NCBI RefSeq assembly: GCF_018336155.1 | Contig: NZ_JAGYHF010000018.1 | Location: forward strand, 1-64,000 | Reading direction: 5' to 3' | From: Pseudomonas rustica | GTDB lineage: Bacteria > Pseudomonadota > Gammaproteobacteria > Pseudomonadales > Pseudomonadaceae | Length of the DNA stretch: 64,000 bases | In this document: positions 1 through 6,626 of the stretch, piece by piece | How the letters are laid out: each line of letters opens with the position of its first letter | Numbering within the stretch: position 1 is the first letter of the stretch | Notes under the pieces: generated by a model | What the model was told of the DNA's origin: nothing | The model's database searches: none | The model's input: only the letters and a program-made list of their open reading frames with translations | Made by a program: the position numbers and the translations under genes

Positions 1-20
1 GAAGGCTGCGATCTTTTGCT
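1..20. repeat. Partial REP-like element (class A)
   Basis: The window opens inside one arm of the recurring palindrome whose core reads CTGCCGAAGGCTGCGATCTTTTG. The partner arm is cut off by the window edge. Full copies occur at 2836-2922 and elsewhere. Confidence 0.6.
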
Positions 21-44
21 TCTGGCTGCTGATTTTGCACACAC

Positions 45-81
45 AAAAACGCCGATGCCCATCACTGGCCATCGGCGTTTT
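45..81 (-). terminator. Rho-independent terminator of metQ-like gene
   Basis: The arms AAAACGCCGATG and CATCGGCGTTTT flank a 12-nt loop and, read on the minus strand, end in a T run. It lies about 30 nt after the stop codon of the metQ-like gene. Confidence 0.85.
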
Positions 82-113
82 CACACCTTGAAGGGGGTGG
101 TTCAAGCGTCAGA

Positions 114-911
114 TCAGAACGCCGGCAGTACCGCGCCGTTGTACTTCTTCTCGATGAACGCTTTCACTTCCGGGCTGGTCAAGGCTTTGGCCAGTTTCTG
201 GATCGCGTCGCTGTTCTTGTTGTCCTCACGGGCCACCAGGAAGTTCACGTACGGCGAGTCAGCGCCTTCGATTACCAGGGCGTCCTTGGTCGGGTTCAAC
301 TTGGCTTCCAGCGCGTAGTTGGTGTTGATCATGTCCAGATCAACTTCCTTCAGAACGCGTGGCAGCAGGGCCGATTCCAGTTCCTTGAACTTGAAGTTGT
401 GCGGGTTCTTGGCGATGTCTTTCGGCGTTGCCAGAGCGTTTTTCGGGTCTTTCAGCTCAATCAGGCCAGCCTTCTGCAGCAGGATCAGTGCACGGCCGCT
501 GTTGCTGCCTTCGTTCGGGATGGCGATGGTCGCGCCGTCTGGCAGTTCAGCCAGGGTTTTGTACTTGCTCGAGTAACCACCGAACGGTTCAACGTGCACG
601 CCCTGCACGGTCACCAGGTACTTGGATTTGTCGTCCTTGTATTTGCCCTGGTTGAAGCTGTTCAGGTACGGCAGGGTCTGGAAGTAGTTGGCGTCCAGAC
701 GCTTCTCGCCCACTTGCACGTTCGGCTGAACGTAGTCGGTGAAGACTTTGATTTCCAGATCCACGCCTTCTTTGGCCAGGGTCGGTTTGATCAGCTCAAG
801 AATTTCAGCGTGCGGCACCGGCGTTGCGGCAACCACCAGCTTCTCGCCAGCGTTGGCCAGGGAAGCCGTCAGAGCAGCCGCCAATGCGGTAAACAACAGA
901 ACCTTTTTCAT
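114..911 (-). CDS. metQ: MetQ/NlpA-family ABC transporter substrate-binding protein
   Basis: A 265-aa periplasmic binding protein of the NLPA/MetQ family, which delivers methionine or a related compound to a MetNI-type ABC importer. Residues 1-21 are a signal peptide ending ANA before GEK. The rest shows family hallmarks such as the DANYFQ segment near residue 75 and the conserved INTNYA ligand motif near 195. There is no lipobox cysteine, unlike E. coli MetQ, so the protein is probably soluble. It has no Cys and only one internal Met. No metN or metI lies beside it, so it stands alone next to a regulator and a sulfur-scavenging cluster. The true ligand may be another sulfur compound. The family is certain; the substrate is inferred. 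Confidence 0.88.
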   Translation of the reverse strand: MKKVLLFTALAAALTASLANAGEKLVVAATPVPHAEILELIKPTLAKEGVDLEIKVFTDYVQPNVQVGEKRLDANYFQTLPYLNSFNQGKYKDDKSKYLVTVQGVHVEPFGGYSSKYKTLAELPDGATIAIPNEGSNSGRALILLQKAGLIELKDPKNALATPKDIAKNPHNFKFKELESALLPRVLKEVDLDMINTNYALEAKLNPTKDALVIEGADSPYVNFLVAREDNKNSDAIQKLAKALTSPEVKAFIEKKYNGAVLPAF

Positions 912-994
912 GCAGTGTCCTTATCGAAAATCGGTCGTCATCGACGACGGCATCTAATACGAGTGCCAGTGAAGTGATATCGCTGGCGTGGGTC

Positions 995-1055
995 GGACAA
1001 TACCGGGATTTTATATTCCCGGACAATAACGTTTATTCACGTTGATATTCCATTT
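995..1055 (-). promoter_or_regulatory. Candidate metQ control region with repeats
   Basis: Upstream of metQ the direct repeat CGGACAATA occurs twice (994-1002 and 1020-1028). Between them is the inverted repeat CCGGGA/TCCCGG (1003-1008, 1017-1022). ATATTCCATTT at 1045-1055 also occurs before atsK. A sulfur-responsive LysR-type (CysB-like) site is an inference. Confidence 0.4.
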
Positions 1056-1079
1056 TGTTCATACACGCGGTTTAGACGT

Positions 1080-1176
1080 GTAGGAGCTGCCGAAGGCTGC
1101 GATCTTTTGATTTTCAATAAGTTAAAACGTTGAAAAGCAAGATCAAAGGATCGCAGGCTTCGCCAGCTCCTACAGG
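1080..1176. repeat. REP-like inverted pair (class A)
   Basis: Two inverted copies of the GTAGGAGCTGCCGAAGGCTG unit with the GCGATCTTTTGA continuation are separated by an AT-rich spacer. The second arm overlaps the last codon and stop of the sigma-54 activator-like gene. Confidence 0.8.
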
Positions 1177-2090
1177 AGGCCGGTGTTTTTCAGAAGTTTT
1201 TTGAGGGCGGCTTGGTCAGCCGTGGAGCCGGTGGCGATGATCTGGTTGATCTGGGATTCGATCTGGGTCAAGAGCGGCGGTAGATTGAGGTGCTCCGGCA
1301 GAATTTCGTCGCCCGTGCTCACCAGCAACGCAAAATGAATGACGTTTTCCAGTTCGCGGGTGTTGCCCGGCCAGCTGTGTTGTTCGAGCACGTGCTGCGC
1401 CGCTTCGCTGATCAGTGGCACCGGCAGGTCGAGGCGCTGGCTGTAGATGCCGAGGAAGTACTCGGCCAGCGAGAGGATGTCGCCGATCCGCGCGCGCAAC
1501 GCCGGCAACTCGAGATGCCCTTCGCTGAGATAGTGATAGAGCCGCTCGTGGAATTTTCCGGCGTCCACTGCTTGAGCCAGATCGATGCTGGTGGCCGCGA
1601 CCAGGCGCACGTCCACCGGGCTCGGTTGATGCGCACCGACGCGAGTGACCTCGTGGTTTTCCAATGCGGCGAGCAATTTGATCTGAATCGGCAGCGGCAG
1701 ATCGCCAATTTCATCCAGGTACAACGTCCCGCCATTGGCCGAACCGAACCACCCCGCACGACTGCTGGCCGAACCGCTGAATGTGCCGGCGGCATAGCCG
1801 AATAACTCGGCATCGGCGTAGGTCGGGCTGATCGCGCCGCAATTGACCGAGACGAATAAACCGCTGCGATCACTGGCGCGATGGATATGGCGAGCGAGCA
1901 ATTCTTTACCGGTGCCGGTCTCGCCACGGATCAATACCGAGATCGAGCGCGGGGCCAATTGCTCCAGCTCTTCGCGCAACTGGCGTGAGCGCGGATCGAC
2001 GAACACCAGCGCTTTGGCGCGGATGCTCAGGGGGCTTTTTTCTGCATCGGGAAAGGTCAGCAACGGCTGACCGAAAGTGTCGAAACTCAT
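1170..2090 (-). CDS. Sigma-54 activator-like AAA+ protein, atypical
   Basis: A 306-aa protein that is mostly a sigma-54 interaction AAA+ domain. Walker A is GETGTGKE (56-63) and Walker B is GTLYLDEIGDL (121-131). There is no N-terminal sensor domain. Three family hallmarks are altered: the GAFTGA loop reads GTFSGS (102-107); the two arginine-finger positions seen in PspF (FRADLLDRL) read FHERLYHYL; and no Fis-type helix-turn-helix is recognisable after the AAA+ domain, the chain ending ALKKLLKNTGLL. The stop lies inside a REP element. Short activators of this kind (SfnR type) control organosulfur use in Pseudomonas, which would fit the neighbourhood, but this copy may be a degenerate or non-activating form. 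Confidence 0.75.
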   Translation of the reverse strand: MSFDTFGQPLLTFPDAEKSPLSIRAKALVFVDPRSRQLREELEQLAPRSISVLIRGETGTGKELLARHIHRASDRSGLFVSVNCGAISPTYADAELFGYAAGTFSGSASSRAGWFGSANGGTLYLDEIGDLPLPIQIKLLAALENHEVTRVGAHQPSPVDVRLVAATSIDLAQAVDAGKFHERLYHYLSEGHLELPALRARIGDILSLAEYFLGIYSQRLDLPVPLISEAAQHVLEQHSWPGNTRELENVIHFALLVSTGDEILPEHLNLPPLLTQIESQINQIIATGSTADQAALKKLLKNTGLL

Positions 2091-2145
2091 GGCAGACTCC
2101 CGCCCAAAACCGCCGGGAGACGGGGGCGATCAAAGAAAAAACAAA

Positions 2146-2727
2146 TCAGGCGCGACGGCGAGCGTGGTGTTCCATACGGTTTTGCAGGCGATAGAGATAC
2201 GCAAAACCCTGCTCCCAACGCTGATGCCCGGACTTGACGTTGATGTGCCCGGCGCCGGCGAGAATCCCCGCCTCGGCGCCCCAGTTGCGCGCCAGTTCCA
2301 TGGCACGCGGCGCACTCACGGCCGCATCGTTGTCGGAGCTGACCACCTGGCTTGGAAACGGCAGCAGATCCGTCGGAATCGGTGCGAAATTGCGCAGCGC
2401 GGGTACGCAGGCCGGACGTTCGACATCCGCCGGCGCGACCAACAAGGCGCCGCGCACCTGACGCAGGTATTGCACGGGCGCAGTGGCCGCCCAATGGGCA
2501 ACGGTGACGCAGCCGAGGCTGTGGGCGATGAGGATGACGGGCGTGCTGTCAGCGGCAATCGCCTCGGCCAGCGCGGCGACCCAGTCTTCACGACGCGGCG
2601 TCAGCCAATCGGCCTGCTCGACCCGCGCGCTGTTCGGCAGGCTGTTCTGCCAGTGGCTTTGCCAATGATCTTCCGGCGATCCTTGCCAGCCCGGCACAAT
2701 CAGATAGCGAATTGATTCGTTGCGCAT
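2146..2727 (-). CDS. RBBP9/YdeN-family alpha/beta hydrolase
   Basis: A 193-aa single-domain serine hydrolase of the RBBP9/YdeN family. It begins with the family signature IRYLIVPGWQGSPEDHWQ. The nucleophile elbow is AHSLG with Ser70, the likely acidic residue is in SSDND near 125, and the catalytic His is in GAGHIN near 165. No signal peptide is seen, so it is cytoplasmic. The natural substrate of such proteins is generally unknown. It precedes the sigma-54 activator-like gene on the same strand with a 55-nt gap, so the two may be co-transcribed. Confidence 0.85.
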   Translation of the reverse strand: MRNESIRYLIVPGWQGSPEDHWQSHWQNSLPNSARVEQADWLTPRREDWVAALAEAIAADSTPVILIAHSLGCVTVAHWAATAPVQYLRQVRGALLVAPADVERPACVPALRNFAPIPTDLLPFPSQVVSSDNDAAVSAPRAMELARNWGAEAGILAGAGHINVKSGHQRWEQGFAYLYRLQNRMEHHARRRA

Positions 2728-2777
2728 GGGGAGCTCTCCTGCGTGTCTGTTCCTGAAGGAGTATAGGGAGGGGATTT

Positions 2778-2826
2778 ATATTCGTTAAGGAATAAGAAGC
2801 TATTTATTAAGACCTGAAACGAATAT
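2778..2826 (-). promoter_or_regulatory. Candidate operator upstream of hydrolase gene
   Basis: ATATTCG (2778-2784) and its inverse CGAATAT (2820-2826) flank AATAAGAAGC at 2791-2800. The latter resembles the AATAAGAGCT motif found before the two LysR genes. This is a weak, pattern-based call. Confidence 0.3.
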
Positions 2827-2835
2827 GACAAATAT

Positions 2836-2922
2836 CCTGTAGGAGCTGCCGAAGGCTGCGATCTTTTGATCTTGCTTTAAAATCAAAATCAAAAGATCGC
2901 AGCCTTCGGCAGCTCCTACAGG
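2836..2922. repeat. REP-like inverted pair (class A)
   Basis: Complete palindromic pair: one GTAGGAGCTGCCGAAGGCTG-type arm and its inverse enclose a short A/T-rich centre. It sits between the hydrolase promoter and the exbD terminator. Confidence 0.85.
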
Positions 2923-2937
2923 GTAGGTGGTCGAGAA

Positions 2938-2982
2938 ATAAAAAAAGGGCCGCACCCTGCCAAGGAGACGGCCCCGGAAAAA
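2938..2982 (-). terminator. Terminator after tonB-exbB-exbD
   Basis: On the minus strand, CGGGGCCG pairs with CGGCCC across a roughly 17-nt loop and is followed by a run of seven T. It lies just beyond the exbD stop. Confidence 0.75.
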
Positions 2983-2993
2983 CGTAAATCCTG

Positions 2994-3395
2994 TTACCGC
3001 GCCGTGATCACCGACAACTTGGTAATCCCTGCCCGCTCAATCGAAGCCATCGCTCGCGCCACTTCGCCGTAATTCACTCCGTCATCCGCCTGCAATTGCA
3101 CGCGCACTTCCGGATCCTTGGCCTTGGCCGACTTCAGGTTGAATTCCAGCAAGTCCGGCTGAATCTCATCCTTGTTGATAAACAGTTTGCCGGCACCGTC
3201 GATGCTCACCACCAGCGGATCCTTCTGCTCGACCGGCGCTACCGCCTCAGTCTTCGGCAGGTTGATCGGTATCGCGTTGGTCAGCAGCGGCGCGGTGACG
3301 ATAAACACCACCAGCAGCACCAGCATCACGTCCACCAGCGGGGTCACGTTGATCTCGCTGAGCACCTCATCACTGTCTTGCGTGGAGAAGGCCAT
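2994..3395 (-). CDS. exbD: ExbD biopolymer transport protein
   Basis: A 133-aa ExbD/TolR-family subunit of the inner-membrane proton-driven motor that energises TonB. Near the N-terminus the segment EINVTPLVDVMLVLLVVFIVTAP gives the single membrane span and the conserved motor aspartate (DVM, about residue 22). The rest is the periplasmic domain. It is the last gene of tonB-exbB-exbD, one base after exbB, and is followed by a terminator. It lies close to a TonB-dependent receptor, so this set probably serves sulfate-ester uptake as well as or instead of iron uptake. Confidence 0.95.
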   Translation of the reverse strand: MAFSTQDSDEVLSEINVTPLVDVMLVLLVVFIVTAPLLTNAIPINLPKTEAVAPVEQKDPLVVSIDGAGKLFINKDEIQPDLLEFNLKSAKAKDPEVRVQLQADDGVNYGEVARAMASIERAGITKLSVITAR

Positions 3396-3396
3396 A

Positions 3397-4122
3397 TCAG
3401 GACGCCTCCTTCACTTTTGCCGCGTTGCCCTGCGCTGCAACCTTGTGCGCCGTCGGGTGGATCAATACGCGGAACGAGCTCTTTTGCGCCAGGCTGTAGA
3501 AGTCGTGGGCGAAGTCATCGAGATCCGCCGCCGTCAGTTTCAGACGACGCAAAAAGTAGTTGTAAACCAGCACCGCCGGTACCGCGACGGCAATCCCCAC
3601 ACCTGTGGCGACCAGTGCCGCACCGATCGGGCCGGCCACCGTTTCCAGGCTCGCCGAGCCGGCCGCGCTGATGCCTTTCAACGCTTCCATGATTCCCCAC
3701 ACCGTGCCGAACAAACCAATGAACGGCGACGTACTGCCAATACTCGCGACCACCGCCAAGCCGGTTTCCAGCGAACGGCGTTCGCGGACGATCTGCTGGC
3801 GCAAGGCGCGCTCCAGTCGATCCTGATGGTTGATCGCCTGGCTCAAATCCGTGGCCTGTGGCGCCTCACCCACTTGAATCGCTGCGTAACCAGCCTGCGC
3901 TACTCGCGCTGCAGCACCGGGTTGGGTCTCGCTCAATTCGGCGGCGGAATCCAGACTCGACGCCGCCCAGAAGCGTTTATGAAAACGGCGATCCTGCGCC
4001 TTCAGACGCCCGAACTGCACAGCCTTGAGCAATGCCAGGCCCCAGGTGGCGACGGAAAAAACCACCAGCAGCCAGATCACCGCGCTTTCGATGGATTCCA
4101 GTGGAGATGCCAGTAACGTCAT
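3397..4122 (-). CDS. exbB: ExbB/TolQ-family proton channel protein
   Basis: A 241-aa ExbB/MotA/TolQ-family protein with three membrane spans (about residues 12-32, 125-150 and 170-195). The conserved stretch SPFIGLFGTVWGIMEALKGI lies near the middle and the Gly/Ala-rich PIGAALVATGVGIAVAVPAV follows. It forms the pentameric channel around ExbD in the inner membrane and powers TonB. It lacks the long N-terminal periplasmic extension of some Pseudomonas ExbB proteins. The gene is between tonB and exbD in a compact operon. Confidence 0.94.
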   Translation of the reverse strand: MTLLASPLESIESAVIWLLVVFSVATWGLALLKAVQFGRLKAQDRRFHKRFWAASSLDSAAELSETQPGAAARVAQAGYAAIQVGEAPQATDLSQAINHQDRLERALRQQIVRERRSLETGLAVVASIGSTSPFIGLFGTVWGIMEALKGISAAGSASLETVAGPIGAALVATGVGIAVAVPAVLVYNYFLRRLKLTAADLDDFAHDFYSLAQKSSFRVLIHPTAHKVAAQGNAAKVKEAS

Positions 4123-4166
4123 GATGTATTCCTCGTGTAAACGTTTCGCGCGAATTTGGTTTCGGT

Positions 4167-4976
4167 TTAATGAATCTTGAAATCGATGGGCACGCTGACC
4201 CAGCCGTCCTGGGCGACATCACCCTGCTTGGCCGGGACGAAACTCCAACGTTTCACGGCGCTTAACGCCGCATCGTCGAGCTGCTGCCGACCACTGCTTT
4301 TTGCAATCTGGATCTCACCCGGTTTGCCGCTGGCCAACACATGCACACGCAGCAACACGGTGCCTTCCCAACCGCGACGCTGAGCCAGCGACGGGTATTC
4401 CGGCGCCGGGTTTTTCAAGTACGCGGCGTTGGCCGAGGCCGGGGTTACCGGAGCCGGCGCCGGTGGTGCAGGTGGCGCTGGCGCAGCGACTGGAGCGGCC
4501 GGTTTTGGCGGCGCCGGTGGTTGCTCGACGGCTTTCGGCGCCGGTTTCGGTGGCTGTTTAACCACCGGTTTCGGCTTTGGAATCGGCTTCGGCGGCGGTG
4601 GTTTTACGGCAAGCTCGTCCTCAACCGGCGGCGGTGGTTCGACCACAGGCGCTGGAGGTGGCGGCTCGACAACCGGTGGCGCTGGCGGAGCCGGGCGCGA
4701 AAACTCGATGGTCATTGGTGGAATTTCTGGCGGCACGATTGGCAGCGTTGGCGTCGGCTGCTGGTTGATCCAGTAGATCACCGCGCCATGCGCCAACAGC
4801 GCCAACACACCCAGCAGGATTGCCTCGCGCCGACTCAAGATGCCTTTGGGGGCACGCTGCAAACTTTGCTGCCCCAACGGCACACGGTGCGGCCGGCCGA
4901 GATCGACCAGTTCACCACTCGGCGTCTGACGCCACAGCAATTCCTCTGCGCTGGCGGCGGTCTGGACATTGCCCAT
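4167..4976 (-). CDS. tonB: TonB energy transducer
   Basis: A 269-aa TonB-family protein. A cytoplasmic N-terminus of about 50 residues precedes one membrane span (about 52-70, with a His at 63 in the position of the SHLS motif). A long periplasm-spanning Pro-rich region with PPPP and KPKPKP runs follows (75-190). The C-terminal TonB domain (195-269) contains YPSLAQRRGWEGTVLLRV and WSFVPAKQ. It couples the ExbBD motor to outer-membrane receptors. It has no Cys and one internal Met. It is the first gene of tonB-exbB-exbD, transcribed away from the sulfotransferase and receptor. Confidence 0.94.
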   Translation of the reverse strand: MGNVQTAASAEELLWRQTPSGELVDLGRPHRVPLGQQSLQRAPKGILSRREAILLGVLALLAHGAVIYWINQQPTPTLPIVPPEIPPMTIEFSRPAPPAPPVVEPPPPAPVVEPPPPVEDELAVKPPPPKPIPKPKPVVKQPPKPAPKAVEQPPAPPKPAAPVAAPAPPAPPAPAPVTPASANAAYLKNPAPEYPSLAQRRGWEGTVLLRVHVLASGKPGEIQIAKSSGRQQLDDAALSAVKRWSFVPAKQGDVAQDGWVSVPIDFKIH

Positions 4977-5089
4977 TGATTCACTCCCTGCGGTCTTTTT
5001 TGCGTTCTCTTTACCAAGCCGTCGATTCGCCGTTTGTTGAAGCCCCCACCGCGATCGATGGGTGAATCATTGGCTTAGACGCTTATCTC

Positions 5090-5135
5090 CGAAAGTAATC
5101 TTTAACGTTATCCATAGGCTTTTATGGAATATACG
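5090..5135 (-). promoter_or_regulatory. Candidate tonB promoter region with ATATTCCAT motif
   Basis: The 283-bp gap before tonB holds, on the minus strand, ATATTCCAT (5124-5132) and GGAGATAAGC (5081-5090). The first recurs before metQ and atsK, and GCTTATCTCC is also found between atsR and atsB. Shared sulfur-responsive control is an inference. Confidence 0.35.
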
Positions 5136-5259
5136 AGCTGATCACTTTCACCAAAGCCACGGCCCATAAGGGCTGGAGCCATGTGGTGAAAACAGCATGC
5201 TTTTCAGGCATTGAAAGTATTCGCGCAACGCATCAACAAAGACCCGATGCGCGCCTCGA

Positions 5260-6603
5260 CTAGCGACTGGCGTTGGTCTGCTGCACGCCCACCACCGGTG
5301 CAATCACAGCGGTTTCGGAGCGCGGCGTACCCTGCGGCACCCAGTCATAATTCACAGGTAACGCGCGATACACCCAGTTGCTGACGGCATCGCTGCCCGG
5401 GGCTTTGCCCAGGTACGGGCTGACGTATTCCCAGACGTTTTCGCCGCTGGCCGTGACCTGGAAAAACCGTCCGTTCATGCCTTCGTCGATCAACGTATTG
5501 CCGTTGGGCAAACGCCGCGCACTGCTGATGAAGGAGCTGTAAAACGCCCACCCCGGTTGCTTCGAATTGGCGGCGCTGTACTGCCAGACGATTTCGTTTT
5601 TTACCGGATCAATTTCCAACACTCGCGAGCCGGAAATCAGCCCGAGGGTGACGTTCGGATAACCCGCCGAACCCTGGTTATCGAACACCAGCACATTGCC
5701 CGCGCCCGGTAGCCCGGCCGGAATGATGTGGGCGTCATGCTGACCGACAAATTGATCGACCGGACGAGGCAGCGTCCGCGCGGTTTTCGGGCTGGCCAAG
5801 GGCAGGTTCGGCCCCAGACGCCAGACCACTTTGCCGCTGCTTTTTTCGATGATCGCGATGAAGTTGGCGTTGCGCGAATCGAACAGCAGATTGTCCGGAT
5901 TGAAACGCTTGTCACCGGCATCGAACCACTTGTTCGGCCCGACTACGCTGAGGTTATTGATGTGCAGGTAATCCGCATCCTCGCTGCCGCGCACCAGTTT
6001 CAATTGCTCTGGGGTGAAGCCGAATTCGTTGAGGTGCTCCGACGCCAGCCACTGCCATTTCACCGCACCGTCGGGGCTGACTTCATAGATCGCATCGTCG
6101 ATCACCTCGGGGACTTTGAAGCCTTTGATCGCGTGCACTTTGTTCGCCAGCACCACGGTGTTGCCGTTGCTCAACCGGCGCTGATCGTGATGCTGCTGCG
6201 CCGCGCCACCGGGCGCCTTGTCGCCCCACTGCCAGACGACTTTGCCATTCCAGTCCAGTTCGCCGACGCTCTGATTGCCCAGGCCATTGCCGGCTGAACC
6301 GAGTTTGCCGGGATCCTTGTCACTCAGTTGCAGCAGGACATGCCCGCGCTCGCCGCCGACCAGTTTCGGGTCGATGATCGCTGAGGGGAAACCTGCCTGA
6401 GGCCAGTTCTTGACCTCGTTGCCGTTCATGTCGATCAGGTGCGTCTGCTTGTCGGCGCCGCTGAAAATCACGTACTGATTGAAGGCTTTGTCCGGGTCGT
6501 AACGGGTGACGCCGGTCGGGTAAACGCTCGGCGCGGCGAAGGCGCCAGCGCTAAACACCGCGCCGGACAACAACAGCGGAAAAGCCGTTTTGATGCGCAA
6601 CAT
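5260..6603 (-). CDS. Arylsulfate sulfotransferase (ASST family)
   Basis: A 447-aa protein of the arylsulfotransferase family (PF05935), a PAPS-independent periplasmic enzyme that moves sulfate groups between phenols. Residues 1-23 are a signal peptide (AGAFA before APS). Repeated propeller-type strands are seen, such as NGKVVWQWGD, GAVKWQWLAS, KVVWRLGP, EIVWQYSA and ENVWEYVS. Candidate catalytic or structural His lie in AQQHHDQ and GQHDAHII. It is shorter than E. coli AstA (about 570-600 aa) and has no Cys at all, so it cannot carry the disulfide that matures that enzyme. It lies 23 nt after the TonB-dependent receptor and is probably co-transcribed with it. Confidence 0.88.
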   Translation of the reverse strand: MLRIKTAFPLLLSGAVFSAGAFAAPSVYPTGVTRYDPDKAFNQYVIFSGADKQTHLIDMNGNEVKNWPQAGFPSAIIDPKLVGGERGHVLLQLSDKDPGKLGSAGNGLGNQSVGELDWNGKVVWQWGDKAPGGAAQQHHDQRRLSNGNTVVLANKVHAIKGFKVPEVIDDAIYEVSPDGAVKWQWLASEHLNEFGFTPEQLKLVRGSEDADYLHINNLSVVGPNKWFDAGDKRFNPDNLLFDSRNANFIAIIEKSSGKVVWRLGPNLPLASPKTARTLPRPVDQFVGQHDAHIIPAGLPGAGNVLVFDNQGSAGYPNVTLGLISGSRVLEIDPVKNEIVWQYSAANSKQPGWAFYSSFISSARRLPNGNTLIDEGMNGRFFQVTASGENVWEYVSPYLGKAPGSDAVSNWVYRALPVNYDWVPQGTPRSETAVIAPVVGVQQTNASR

Positions 6604-6626
6604 GATGCAGCTCCTTGAATGACTTA

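Noticed and set aside
4429-4776. A Gly-rich, elastin-like frame on the plus strand
   Set aside because: It is the mirror of the Pro-rich region of tonB; Pro codons read as Gly on the opposite strand.
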